Source: Adineta vaga
Taxonomy: Eukaryota > Rotifera
Reading direction: 5' to 3'
Assembly (NCBI GenBank): GCA_021613535.1
Contig: CP075496.1
Location: forward strand, 14,508,001-14,572,000
DNA: 64,000 nucleotides
Shown: in pieces, positions 12,566-23,362 of the stretch
Numbering within the stretch: position 1 is the stretch's first letter
How the letters are laid out: every line of letters begins with the position of its first letter
The notes under the pieces: model-generated
What the model saw: the letters and a program-made list of their open reading frames with translations, nothing else
Told to the model about the DNA's origin: nothing
Databases searched by the model: none
Position numbers and translations under genes: made by a program

Positions 12566-13603
12566 ATGGCAATGAGTAAGACAAATTCAAGAATTTCATC
12601 AGATGTCTCAATGAAAAATGATTCTCCATTATCAAATAAACGTGTTATATGGTATTATAATAATAATACTGAAGATTCATCTAATTCTTCGTGGATTCCT
12701 TTTAATGATATTGATAATGAAATCGTTGAAAATGCATTTTCAAAACAATTTAGAAAAGTTGAACTTGATGATTATATTGTTGATCTTGATAAATTGATTC
12801 AAATTGATAAACAAGATATATCGATTAAAAGATCAATTAAACGTCATATTCATTCATCTAATGAAACAGCTCCACTCCGTTCAGAACGATTTTATACATC
12901 ACAAAAACTTGTTAAATCATTGCATGGTAATGATACCAATGATCGTCGTTTTCTCAATAAAGTACGAAAACGATTTGAAACTTTATCAACAAATGAAAAA
13001 TTAGACAAAGCTGCAGATGGAATTATTCAAGAAGGAATTGGTATTGGAAGAGAAATCGAAGCAAAATGGATCGCAGAACAACTACATTTAATTCAAGAAA
13101 AATCAGCAAATGAAATAGAAAAATGTCTTATCTTACTTTATACAACAGAAAGTTTTCTTTATCGTCTTATAAATATAACATTAAGAGAAAATGATCAATC
13201 AAAATTAGATACACTTGGACCATTTATTGAACTTCTTTTTCATACAGATTGTTCATCATCAATGTGTAAAATAGGTTATTCAGGTGAATTATATCGAGGT
13301 GCACAACTTGATGATGAAACTATTCAATCATATATAGATTCTATTGGTAAAAAGAAAACATGGGATGCATTTTCATCAACAAGTAAAAATAGAAAAAAAG
13401 CACAAAGTTTTGGTAATGTTCTTTTTATTATTAATCGTGATAAATCAACAAGATATAAATATTCAGGAATGGATGTATCATCAATTTCTCAATATCCTGA
13501 TGAAGAAGAAGTTTTAATACGAGCATCAAGAAATTTTCTTGTTGAAAATGTTGAAAAAGATAATAGAACAAATAAATATTTGATTTATCTATCACTTCTT
13601 TAA
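12566..13603 (+). CDS. WWE domain + mono-ADP-ribosyltransferase
   Basis: A single-exon gene of 345 residues. Residues about 27-95 form a WWE domain (IWYYNNN ... WIPFNDIDNEIVENAF), which in other proteins binds ADP-ribose units. Residues about 140-345 are an R-S-E class (cholera-toxin-like fold) ADP-ribosyltransferase: LYRGAQL carries the R, FSSTS the Ser-Thr-Ser, and PDEEEVLIRA the Glu-x-Glu loop. All three signature motifs are present, so catalysis is expected; the target is unknown. WWE/ART proteins of this layout are plentiful in bdelloid rotifers. It lies tail to tail with the large TPR gene that carries a worn ART-like region. No intron and no signal peptide are seen, so it is probably intracellular. 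Confidence 0.85.
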   Translation: MAMSKTNSRISSDVSMKNDSPLSNKRVIWYYNNNTEDSSNSSWIPFNDIDNEIVENAFSKQFRKVELDDYIVDLDKLIQIDKQDISIKRSIKRHIHSSNETAPLRSERFYTSQKLVKSLHGNDTNDRRFLNKVRKRFETLSTNEKLDKAADGIIQEGIGIGREIEAKWIAEQLHLIQEKSANEIEKCLILLYTTESFLYRLINITLRENDQSKLDTLGPFIELLFHTDCSSSMCKIGYSGELYRGAQLDDETIQSYIDSIGKKKTWDAFSSTSKNRKKAQSFGNVLFIINRDKSTRYKYSGMDVSSISQYPDEEEVLIRASRNFLVENVEKDNRTNKYLIYLSLL

Positions 13604-13790
13604 TTCTTTTGTCAAATAAATCAGTAGTGTCAAACTTGAAACTTGAATTCAATTGAAAATTTCTCAATTCAACCTCTCCATACACACTATAAGTACAAAA
13701 AAAATAGTATGAAATAGGTGATAAAACTAAAAAAAATATTTTATTTGTCTATCACTTCTTTAACTGTTTTTTGTGAAATAAAATTAAATA
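13583..13790. repeat. Partial duplication of the ART gene 3' end
   Basis: The sequence around 13588-13625 (ending CTATCACTTCTTTAA ... AAATAAA) recurs at about 13748-13790 as CTATCACTTCTTTAA ... GAAATAAA. It looks like a copied stop-codon/polyadenylation region about 160 bp downstream. Confidence 0.45.
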
Positions 13791-13845
13791 ATTAAAATTA
13801 AAAAAAAAGAAAGAAAGAACCTATAAAGAGAAGAAAAAAAAACTT

Positions 13846-16800
13846 TTATTTATTATTTGATTTAATTAATGTTTCAGTTTTATCTAATTCATCAATAATA
13901 TTTTGTATTCGTTGAATATCAACATGATTTTCAATTTTATCAATTTTCATAAATTTTAAAGCAATTTGATAATAATTTTTCGATTGTTTAAAATCATTAA
14001 CATTAAGAAAAACTTCTGCAATATTTTGAAAAATTTCTCCAATATTTTCTAAATCATCTTTATTATAAATAATTTGTCGACAAATTTCTAAAGCTTTCGA
14101 TGAATGTTCATTACATTTTTGATCTTGTTGAATTTGTTCTTGTGAATAAATTAATGCTAAAATACTATGTGATTCAGCTTTTTGTAAATCAATTAATGGT
14201 AAAAGTTCTTCACGAATTTCTAAAGATTTAATTGCATATTCTAAAGCTGAATCAAAATTATTTAATCTTAATAAACAAATTGAAATATCAAGAAAAATTG
14301 ATGCACCAATTTCATTAAATAAATCTAAAAGATGTGTTTCATAATTATTCATTGCTTTTAATAATGATGATAAAGCTTGTGTAAATTCAAATTTTTTTGA
14401 ATAACAATTTCCTAAAAGATTATATGATAAACCAATATTTAATGAATCTTCATTTAAACGAAATTCTAATGATTTATATAAATTTAAAATAGCTTCATCA
14501 TATTTGCCTTTTTTTGATAAAATAAACGCATATGTCCAATAACATTGTGCAATATTACTTTTTTGTTCAGGATAATGATTTTCATAAATATCAATAGCTT
14601 TTAAAATTGAATGAATCCCATTATCAAAAAGATGTTTAGCCATATTTGAATAACATGTACCTAAATGTGAAAAACATAAAGCATAATTTTCTTCATTAAA
14701 TGGTAAATGTTTTTCATAATGTTGAATTGCAATATTAAAATGTTGTACCGCAATTTCATATTGTTTTTGTTCCATATAACATAAACCAATGAAAAGATAA
14801 GAATTTGGAAGATCTTTATGATTTTCTGGTAAAATTTGAGAAATTTTTTCTAAATTTTTTAAAGCAATTTGATAATCTTTTTTATCAATATAAACACAAC
14901 TTAAATCAATAAGACATGAAACAATTTCTTTTTGATGATCACATTTGTTTGAGATTTTTAAATGTTTTAAAAGAAAATCTAAACATTTACTATAATATTC
15001 AATACTAAGATCATATTGAGATTTTCTATAATAATTTAATCCAATACCTTCATAACAATCGGAAAGAAAACAAAGTTTATCTAATGAAAAATGTTTTTCC
15101 ATAAATTGTATTGTTCGAAGAAAATAATCCGTTGATTTATCATAATAATTATCTTTTTGATAAATTCGTGCAATTTCACAATGACATTTTCCATAAAGTA
15201 ATTTTATATTTAATTCATGTTCTTCTTTATCATCTAAATGTTTTTCATAAATTAAAATTGATTTTAAATAATGTTCTAATGCTTTATCATAAAGATGTTT
15301 ATTAACAAATGTTGCACCGATATTTTGATGACAAATTCCAAGAATTAAATCATTAACTTTAAAATTACTTTCTTGTATTTCTAACGATTTTGTAAAATAT
15401 TCTAATGCTTTATCATAATCTGTATTCATTATTTTTTCAGCTAAATCAAAATAAGCTTGAGCTTCTTTTTCTTTTTCTTCTTTCAAATCTTTTTCTTTTT
15501 CTTCTTTTAAATCTTTTGTTTTATTTGCTTGAATATCATTTAAATATTGAAATATAGTTGAAATTAATTTCGTATTATCTGGTGTATAAATTTTACATAA
15601 TTGTAAAGATTTCCTTAAATGTTCAGAAGCCCAATTAAAATTTTGAATTTTTAAATAAATTAAACCAATATCAAAATGTAATTGAATCAATTTTGAATAA
15701 TTTATTTTCTCATTTTCTAATGTCGTTTTTAATGAATGAATTAAATCTTGTAAAGATTGATCATTATGAATATTTAATAAATAATTTCTTTTAAAAAAAA
15801 TAGCATCATCAAGAAAAGATTCTAATTCAGGTAAATATTGAATTGTTTGATGATTAATATATTGAAAGAAGAGTTGTTCATAATTAGACCAAATATTTGG
15901 ATTAATTTGTTGAGAAAATGTCCATAATTTCATTAATGTTTTTAATAAATAAATTTGTTCTTGAATTGTTGAAAGATATTTTTGTCTTAATTCAATTGTT
16001 TTAATTAAATATTTTAATGCATTATCAAATTGATTTTGATAAAAATATCTTTCAGATAAATATTCTGAAACTTGTGAAATATAATAATCATGATTATCTT
16101 TTTGTGAAGACTTTTCATAAATTTCTAAAGCTCTTAAAAAATATTCTTCAGCTAATTGATGATTTTCTTCTAAACAACCTAAACAACTATTTAATCGTGC
16201 AAATTCAACATTAGAATAAATTTCTTTTTGATTATTTAATGAATTCCATAATTGATTTGATTTATCAAAATAAATTTTTGCATTTATTTTATCATTTTTA
16301 TTAAAATAAATAATTCCAATATAATTAGTAATTCTAGCCATATCTTCATATTGATTTAAAAGTGAATAATAATCTGATGCTTTGATATAAAAATCAATAG
16401 CTGAATCATAATTATTTTCATATTCACAAATTTGTCCAAGAATATCACAAATTTCACTTAAATTTTTCCAATCATTATTATCACAAAGTTTTAATAAATT
16501 TTCAAAATAGTTTTTTGCTTTAGAAGGTTTTTCCATTAAGAAAAATAATTGACCTAAAAAGATTTCTCCATTTGTTTTCGAAGAATTTTCTTTTGAAAAA
16601 TTTTCAATCATTTTTTGAAATATTTCATTCGAAGAATTTTCTAATTTTATTATCCAATGATTTTCTTTTTTATCATAATCAACTGATTTAATTTGAAATG
16701 ATTGACCAAAATCAATTAATATATTATCTTCATCTTCATTTAATTCACTTAAATCAGCAAACATTGATGTTGAACATTTTGTTAAATCAAAATCAAATTC

Positions 16801-18201
16801 TATTAAGACTTTTTGTTGACTTGAATAAAATGATGATCTTTTAAATGAATTAAAAGCCGATTGTTTTGATTTATTAAGATATAAAAATGAATTTGTTGTA
16901 AAAGTTTGTTGAATATTTTTTTGAATAAAATCAATTTGATGATTTGTTAAAAACATAAATTTATAAAATTGAATTTGATTTAAATTAAAATTTGATTTAA
17001 ATGAATAAAATTTCTCTTGAATTTCATTTGATAAATGTTTAATAAAAAATCTTAATAAAAATAACATTTGATAATCTTCATAAAATAAAGCTTTATTTAT
17101 AAATTTATAAATAAAAAAATCTTGTTTAAACCAATGAAATGGATTAATTGAAAAATAATTTTCTTGAAATTTTTCAATTTGAATTAATTCTTTTTTATTA
17201 TTTTTATAATAATTTAATGACATTTGAATAAAAAGATTTTTTTCATTTAATTTATCAAATTGATTATTTAAAATTGCATATTTAAAAACTAAAATTGGTT
17301 TTAAATCATTTGTATAATCATTATTTAAAAATAAATGTATTATTTGTGATTGTTTATAATAAAAATTCATTTGATCTTTAATATTAATTAATAAAGATTG
17401 AATATCAGCATGAATACCAACAATTTTAAAAAATTTATTTGAATTAAAATTTATTTCGGATTTTATTGAATAAATAAATATGGAAAAGATTTGTTGATAA
17501 TCATGAATTAAATAAAGAATTTCTTCAAGATTTTCAATGGATAAAATTAAAAAGATTTTTTCATTTGAAATATTTTCAATAAATTTTAAAAGTTTTTGTC
17601 GACTTGAACAAATTAAAACATAATCATTTATTTGTTGAAATAATTCAATACTTTTATTGATTTGTTCATTTGATGTTAACATTTTTTCATACCAAATTAA
17701 TGTGATTTCTTCTTTATTAGAATTATCATTTGATAATATAAACGATTCAATTGCAAGTTTGGTATTGGAAGAATTTTTTCCATTTAATAAATTTTTATTT
17801 TCATTCATTAAAAATTGATCAATTGGAAGTTTTGATAAAGATGAAAATGAGGATTTTTTTGAAATATTTTCATTAATTGATATTGAATCAGCATCATTTA
17901 TTGTTGATGTATCTTTATAACTTTTAGGAAAATCTTTTTCATTATTTATTGTTGATTCAAATGGAATTTTAATTGTTCCTTTATTTTTATCGTAGATTTC
18001 AATTGAAGTTTTTGTATTTCCTATTTTCATTTGTTCTCCATTGGACATTTTAATTAAATCTTTATTAATTGTTTTTTTCGATTCTTTTCCATTAATTAAT
18101 AAAGTTTCATTTGGAACTTTTTCAAAATCTTTATTTTTTCCTTCTTTACCATTTAAATGGATTAATTCTGTTGATGTTCTTAATGTTTCTTTTGACGACA
18201 T
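13846..18201 (-). CDS. Giant TPR protein with degenerate ART-like domain
   Basis: One uninterrupted frame of 1451 residues. Residues 1-150 are polar and probably disordered, with repeated NGKE/NGKES. Residues about 155-300 (LIWYEKML ... DYVLICSS ... FLILSIENLEEIL) form an alpha/beta module often found ahead of ART domains in bdelloid proteins. Residues about 300-520 align by eye with an R-S-E ADP-ribosyltransferase, but the expected YRG, STS and ExE signatures are replaced (FYKFMFL, TNSFLYL, EDEDNILIDFG), so it is probably inactive. From about 545 to 1430 there are many 34-residue TPR units of kinesin-light-chain type (for example YDKALEYFTKSLEIQE), broken near 905 by a charged KDLKEEKE tandem. 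It is likely a scaffold using the TPR superhelix for protein binding. No intron is evident. The start is the first ATG of the frame. Confidence 0.8.
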   Translation of the reverse strand: MSSKETLRTSTELIHLNGKEGKNKDFEKVPNETLLINGKESKKTINKDLIKMSNGEQMKIGNTKTSIEIYDKNKGTIKIPFESTINNEKDFPKSYKDTSTINDADSISINENISKKSSFSSLSKLPIDQFLMNENKNLLNGKNSSNTKLAIESFILSNDNSNKEEITLIWYEKMLTSNEQINKSIELFQQINDYVLICSSRQKLLKFIENISNEKIFLILSIENLEEILYLIHDYQQIFSIFIYSIKSEINFNSNKFFKIVGIHADIQSLLINIKDQMNFYYKQSQIIHLFLNNDYTNDLKPILVFKYAILNNQFDKLNEKNLFIQMSLNYYKNNKKELIQIEKFQENYFSINPFHWFKQDFFIYKFINKALFYEDYQMLFLLRFFIKHLSNEIQEKFYSFKSNFNLNQIQFYKFMFLTNHQIDFIQKNIQQTFTTNSFLYLNKSKQSAFNSFKRSSFYSSQQKVLIEFDFDLTKCSTSMFADLSELNEDEDNILIDFGQSFQIKSVDYDKKENHWIIKLENSSNEIFQKMIENFSKENSSKTNGEIFLGQLFFLMEKPSKAKNYFENLLKLCDNNDWKNLSEICDILGQICEYENNYDSAIDFYIKASDYYSLLNQYEDMARITNYIGIIYFNKNDKINAKIYFDKSNQLWNSLNNQKEIYSNVEFARLNSCLGCLEENHQLAEEYFLRALEIYEKSSQKDNHDYYISQVSEYLSERYFYQNQFDNALKYLIKTIELRQKYLSTIQEQIYLLKTLMKLWTFSQQINPNIWSNYEQLFFQYINHQTIQYLPELESFLDDAIFFKRNYLLNIHNDQSLQDLIHSLKTTLENEKINYSKLIQLHFDIGLIYLKIQNFNWASEHLRKSLQLCKIYTPDNTKLISTIFQYLNDIQANKTKDLKEEKEKDLKEEKEKEAQAYFDLAEKIMNTDYDKALEYFTKSLEIQESNFKVNDLILGICHQNIGATFVNKHLYDKALEHYLKSILIYEKHLDDKEEHELNIKLLYGKCHCEIARIYQKDNYYDKSTDYFLRTIQFMEKHFSLDKLCFLSDCYEGIGLNYYRKSQYDLSIEYYSKCLDFLLKHLKISNKCDHQKEIVSCLIDLSCVYIDKKDYQIALKNLEKISQILPENHKDLPNSYLFIGLCYMEQKQYEIAVQHFNIAIQHYEKHLPFNEENYALCFSHLGTCYSNMAKHLFDNGIHSILKAIDIYENHYPEQKSNIAQCYWTYAFILSKKGKYDEAILNLYKSLEFRLNEDSLNIGLSYNLLGNCYSKKFEFTQALSSLLKAMNNYETHLLDLFNEIGASIFLDISICLLRLNNFDSALEYAIKSLEIREELLPLIDLQKAESHSILALIYSQEQIQQDQKCNEHSSKALEICRQIIYNKDDLENIGEIFQNIAEVFLNVNDFKQSKNYYQIALKFMKIDKIENHVDIQRIQNIIDELDKTETLIKSNNK

Positions 18202-18866
18202 TTTCGATTCTTCTTTTATAACAGGAAGAGTTGAAATTGAATTCTTTGGATATTTTGTTTCTTCACTTTTATTTATTAATAATGATTCATCATATAAAGC
18301 TAATAAAATGAATAAAATACATTTTTCATCTTATCGAGATTCAAAAACAGTTGATTTATGTCACATATCTCGTAGATCTTCAATGTTGGAGATGGGTGTG
18401 GGTGTACATGAGGCTATGTTCTTAACAGAGGCGTAGCGAGGAATTTTCCAAGGAGGGTGCCCGAGTGGTGAAGGGAGGTGCACACCAGTAGAAAAATGAA
18501 CTTTAGAATCTTGATAAAACTGTTTATCCGTATCCCCCTGTACACCTTTTTCGGCTAAGGGGGGTGCCCGTGCCCCGATGGCACCCCCCCTCCAGGCTAC
18601 GCCCCTGGTTCTTAACCCAAATTCACATCCTCACCCTCAAGATTGACTTACGGCATGAAATCGTCCTAAGTCGACGAGACATTGTTTAAAACTTTCTTAT
18701 TTAAATACGAGGAAATTTCCGAAATCGGAAGGGGACACCTCGCGATGTTCCCTCGTTAGACAAACAAATAAACCTTAAACTTTTGTAACCGATGATTTTA
18801 AACTTTTCTTTGAAAAAATGAAAATATTGATTTCTTTTTTTATCAATTGAAAAAATCTTAATTTAT
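18202..18866. other. Gap between two minus-strand genes, with a hAT element
   Basis: It contains the non-autonomous hAT element (18426-18607) and GGGTGTGGGTGT / CACCCTCAAG motifs on either side of it. No gene is recognised; an open plus-strand frame across 18041-18436 is mostly the mirror of the TPR gene. Confidence 0.5.
18426..18607. mobile_element. Non-autonomous hAT-type MITE, 182 bp
   Basis: The ends read CAGAGGCGTAGC and, inverted, CAGGGGCGTAGC, a typical hAT terminus. It is flanked by a perfect 8-bp target duplication GTTCTTAA at 18418-18425 and 18608-18615. GC-rich compared with its surroundings, and no coding capacity. Confidence 0.88.
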
Positions 18867-20532
18867 TTAGATAAATCTATCTTTGAATATGTATGTGATA
18901 AAAATAGATAAATAATTGAACTTACTTTTTAATCGTTTTGTTAAAGATAAATTTTGATAAAATATTTGATCAGTTTTATTATTAAGATAATCTCGAATTG
19001 TTTGATAAAAATAGCGATTATTTTCAAATGATTTATAAATTTGTTCATCATTCATTAAAGAAGATAAAATTAAATAAATATGATTTTCTTTTTCAATTAA
19101 TTGACGAAAGATTTGTTGACGTTGTTTTATATATTTATAAATAATTTCAAATTTATTTAATAATGTTAATAATAAACGAATTGTACTTTTTATTATTAAT
19201 CGTTGTTCATCAATTAAATTAGAATTTGTTAAAATTGTTAATAATGAATCACTTAATAAAATTAAATTTTGTTCATTTAATTTATTTAAATGACAATGAT
19301 TAAAACAACTATTTAATATATCAATTAAATAAGTAAAACCTTTTGAAGAATTTTTCCAAAAATGTCCTTTTATAATATTGATTGATGGAACTAATAATGA
19401 ACTTAACATTTTATCAGATAATTCATTTCGATTTGAACCTTTCACAAAAGAAAAATTTATTAAATAAATCTATTAGATGAGTATAAAATATTCAGAAACA
19501 AAGATATGATTTCATTCGTACTAATGTTATTCATTAGTTTGAACTAACTATTCTTCTCTGGATTTGACAAAAATTGCTTAGTATGATATGATTCATACCG
19601 TAATAATGAATTTCTCATACAAAAGAAGGTACATTCGTCTCATATGAAAACAAAAATTCAAGCTGAATGTAAGTAAATCTATCAACATATTTGCCTGTAA
19701 ACTTTGTACTGGTTTTCGGAATGGTTGTGTTGGATGCAGAATTCAATTCTCTATCTAACACAATTTTACAGACGAATGTACACAAGAAATATTCGAATAT
19801 GGTACTAAGTCTTTGAGTAAATATGTTCTTCATCAAAATACAGATGACCAAAATTCGACCATATGCATTTCCACGAAGAACATTAGATTTATTATTTTTG
19901 TAAATAAAAATGGTATTTGTAATCTTACCTGTATATTCAATCCAATAAGCTGGACAAGCAATTAAAAGAAAATTGAAATTTGATGTTTGATGAAATGATT
20001 GAATATAAAATTTTGACATTAAACATTTTGTAACTGATTCAATAACATCTTGTTGTTGAATATAAAGAGAAATTAAATTGGAAAAATCTTTCAAATAATT
20101 TTCATTTGAAAAATAATTTGGATTTTTTGAATAATAATTTAATGTTTTAGTTATTGGTCGAATTAATTTTTGTGCATTAAAATTAATTCGAATAAAATAT
20201 TTAATAATAAAATGAAATAAAATTAATTCTAAATCAACTAAAAAATGAATTTTATAATATTTTTTTAATAAATGATATAATTTATCAATTAAATATATTT
20301 GAAATGGATGATTGATTAATAATGGTTTTATTAAAAGTGTTTTATCAATATTTTCAATTAATTGTAAAATATTTAATAATGAATTATTTAATGTTATTGA
20401 TGATAATATTGATCGTTGATTAAGATGATAATCATAAACTTCTTTTAATTTTTCAATTGTTATTTTATCATTTGAAACTAAATTTAACATTACTTTATTA
20501 TGTTGATTATTCAATTCTTCAACTTGTGTCAT
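18867..20532 (-). CDS. Unrecognised all-helical protein
   Basis: Two exons, 20532-19929 and 19438-18867 (read on the minus strand), joined by a GTAAGA donor and an AAAG acceptor in phase, give 391 residues. The intron is 490 nt, about eight times the local norm. The protein is Leu/Ile/Asn-rich with regular amphipathic helices (IEKLKEVYDYHLNQRSILSS, LLNILQLIENIDK) suggestive of an ARM/HEAT-like helical repeat. No catalytic motif, signal peptide or convincing membrane segment is seen. I do not recognise a family. The short hydrophobic tail (YLSIFITYIFKDRFI) is not long enough to argue for an anchor. Confidence 0.65.
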
Positions 20533-21180
20533 TTTTAACTTTATGCGTAATTATTTGTCTAGAAATATTTTATCGATGTCTAGTTTATTGATATGCATCA
20601 ATGATTTCTTTTTTTTTTATATATATTATATCAAATATAGAAAAATGTCTTGGTAATGATAAAAAAAAACAAACAAAAAAATACTTTAATATTTGTTTAC
20701 TCATCAAATATTTGTACCGTAAAGGTTTTTTTATTCATGAATTGTCATTTATCTATCGAAATGATTTTTATCAATAATATCTTTTTTTCCAAGGTTTATT
20801 TCTTTTTTATCTTTATTTAATCAAAATAATGATTTTGACTTTTCTTAAGATTTATCTTGAGACATCATCATCATCATCATTTACCTTGATAAGATCCCTC
20901 ATAAAAAGGTCTTTTATATCTTCTCAAAACTAATTTTCTATTTTTACCTTGAATCGACTTTTTTTCTTTTATAGAGAAATCGAATTCTTTCAAAAAGAAT
21001 TTTGTTCTTGATGTCTTAATATTCTAGACTATATAATAGACACGCTTATTTTTATCATTAATGAACAGACAAAAACCGTTATTAATCAAAGAAATCAACC
21101 GAATATTTTTCGTTCAAGAATAATTTCTTTTTTAATAAGAAAAATGAAATGAATATTTTTTAACTAACAAGGGAACATAT
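20533..21180. other. Intergenic
   Basis: T-rich, no gene seen; a short (ATC)n run lies at about 20867-20882. Confidence 0.5.
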
Positions 21181-21641
21181 TTGAGTGTATCCACTGAGAT
21201 TGAGTTTAAAAGTCTTTGGCCGTGAAGTGACCATGTTATATATCTTGAATATCGACATTTTAACTGTCCTCGCTAAGGTCGAAAACACAGTACTATTTTA
21301 CATTTTTATGATACGCTGAACCCTGTTGCATTGCATGAAATCACGTTTCATCATTGCGTTATTTTTAAATTTCAGGGAAATATAATTTTTCCAGTAAAGT
21401 AGGTACATAAAACGAATGAAAGTTTTTTTATGTATCTTGTATCGCTGAAAAAAACTATATTTCCCTGAAATTTTAGAGAAACGTGATTTCATGCAATAGG
21501 ATTCAGCGTATGATAAAAATCTAAAATAGCGCTATTTTTTCGACCTTACCGAGGACAGCTAAAATGTCCATATCCGAGATATATAACATGGTCACTTCAC
21601 GGTCAAATACTTTTAAACTCGATCTCAGTGAATACACTCAA
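21181..21641. mobile_element. 461-bp foldback (long inverted repeat) element
   Basis: Two arms of about 210 nt are inverted copies of each other with scattered differences: the left starts TTGAGTGTATCCACTGAGA, the right ends as its complement. The arms share a GACCATGTTATATATCT segment. Possible 5-bp target duplications CATAT lie at 21176-21180 and 21642-21646. There is no coding sequence; the ends do not match a superfamily I can name. Confidence 0.8.
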
Positions 21642-21778
21642 CATATTAAATTTTATAATTAAAACGATAGATGTCATTGAAAAATATTTTCCATTTGATA
21701 AATCTATTTGAACCAATCAAATAAGTTTTCCTTCAAAGAAGAAGAAGATACATTCATTCAATAAAAAATCATTAACAA

Positions 21779-22198
21779 ATGGAGAAATCTACGAAAAAGA
21801 AAACATTGAAACGTTGTCAAAAAGTGAATTCGAATGAAAAATTAAATAAAAATGCAATTCCAATTTTTACTGATGCATTTCTTGATTTATTTCGTAAACA
21901 AAAAAGTGAAATACGTTTATTAAAATTAAATTATTCGGAATTAACTGAAAAATTTAAATTTAAAGATGCTCAACAAGAACAAATTCGTTTAAATAACCAA
22001 AAAATGCGTTTAGATATTGAAGAAATTTCACAAAAAAATTATTTTATTAAAAATCAAATTGAAAAATTTGAAAAAGAATTTCAAAATACATTTCATCAGA
22101 ATATTAATCAACAATTCTTCAAATCTTTACAAGATAATCATCATCAACATGATTATCAAATTAATGTACAAAATTTATTTAAAACTCTTCAATTATAA
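21779..22198 (+). CDS. Small coiled-coil protein
   Basis: A 139-residue single-exon frame. It begins with a basic stretch (MEKSTKKKTLKRCQK) that could act as a nuclear signal. From about residue 40 to 125 it is a continuous coiled coil rich in Lys, Gln and Glu (EIRLLKLNYSELTEKF, IKNQIEKFEKEF), ending in a His/Gln-rich tail. No family recognised. Codon use matches neighbouring genes and an AATAAA follows the stop, so it is probably real. Confidence 0.6.
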   Translation: MEKSTKKKTLKRCQKVNSNEKLNKNAIPIFTDAFLDLFRKQKSEIRLLKLNYSELTEKFKFKDAQQEQIRLNNQKMRLDIEEISQKNYFIKNQIEKFEKEFQNTFHQNINQQFFKSLQDNHHQHDYQINVQNLFKTLQL

Positions 22199-22295
22199 AA
22201 CTTTTTTGTTTCAAAAATAAATCTTTCTGTCTTTTTTGTCGTCAATTTATTAAATATCTTTCTTGATTAAAAATAGAATTTCATAATAGAAATCT

Positions 22296-23165
22296 TTATG
22301 AATCTTTCTTTGAATCAAAAGATAAAATAATTTCTTTTAATCGAATAAAAGCATCATAAAATGTTTGAACATAATTTTCTAAATCTTCAATATCTTGGTA
22401 AGTCTGTTTTACTTCATTATTAGCAGAATTATATTGATTGAATTGAAGATCACCTTCCGTTTTAGCTTTACTCAAACGATTATCGGTATTTTCTAATTGA
22501 TCACGAATTTTCTCAAGATTTTCTTTCATAACTGATAAAGTTTGACGAACATTTTCAATATCATCTTTCCATTGTTCCTAATTTTTTGTTAATTTATAAC
22601 CAACTGTAGCAATACCAACATAAAACCCAAAAATACCTCCTACTGCAGTTTCAACCAGTAATGCCCATGGTAAAACAACCCCAACAATAGCTCCTAATAC
22701 CGTACCAATAAACGTTGTATAAATTAAATTCAATATAATATATTCTATTAAAAATAATGTTCCACCATATTTTTCTTTTAATTTTTTAATTAAATTGATT
22801 AAATCAATACATTGTATTAAATAAGATTTTAAAACTTGTTTATCAATATTATCTAATGTTGATTTAATAAAACGAGCTTTATTTAAATCATTATCTTGTT
22901 GATATTTTTTCGTAATAAAATTATCTTTGAGAACTTCAAGACGTGAAATTGAATCAAGTACATAACTGAGTAAAGCTTTTTTAAATTCATTAACTTTTTC
23001 GACAAGTTCATCGTATTCACAAAATCCTCGACGACCAATAATATTCATTTGATCAAGTGCATTTTGAAATCGGTCTAGGATATTCTTGATAAATTGACCA
23101 TCTTTTAATTTGTTCAAAATATCTTCTATATCAATTGATTCCGATTGGGACATTTTAATGGCCAA
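22296..23165 (-). pseudogene. Helical protein with glycine-rich membrane hairpin, interrupted by an in-frame TAG
   Basis: Two open segments in the same frame, 23165-22581 and 22577-22296, are separated only by a TAG at 22578-22580. The first part has long helices and then a hydrophobic Gly-rich hairpin (GTVLGAIVGVVLP ... AVGGIFGFYVGIA). The second is a coiled coil (ENLEKIRDQLENTDNRL). Long helices around a hydrophobic hairpin recall alpha-helical pore-forming proteins of the ClyA/Hbl type; this is likeness of layout, not proven homology. The stop may be a recent nonsense mutation, or lie in a very short unusual intron. The start could be the first or fifth codon. The rest of the reading frame shows no other damage. 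Confidence 0.55.
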
Positions 23166-23274
23166 GTTTCTGTAAGAAATATCGAATGTTGGTAAATGGT
23201 TTCATTGAATATATTATGCCTTTATATACTTGGACTTTTTCAGAGTTTTTTCTGCCTCTTTTATTTCTTTATGA

Positions 23275-23362
23275 CAGAGATGTCAACAGCCACGCGTTTG
23301 TCTTTTTTTAAAATCGGCGCGGCGCGGTAGCGGCACATTCTCAGCCGCGGTGGACATCTCTG
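23275..23362. mobile_element. Short hAT-like MITE, 88 bp
   Basis: The termini CAGAGATGTC and GACATCTCTG are exact inverted repeats. The flanks CTTTATGA (23267-23274) and GTTTATGA (23363-23370) agree at seven of eight positions, consistent with an 8-bp target duplication. The interior is strikingly GC-rich (GGCGCGGCGCGG) for this genome. Confidence 0.75.

Noticed and set aside
18041-18436. 131-codon plus-strand frame
   Set aside because: It mostly overlaps the 5' end of the TPR gene on the other strand and runs into the hAT target-site region.
20867-20882. (ATC)n run as a regulatory element
   Set aside because: Only five units of a simple repeat, with no supporting context.
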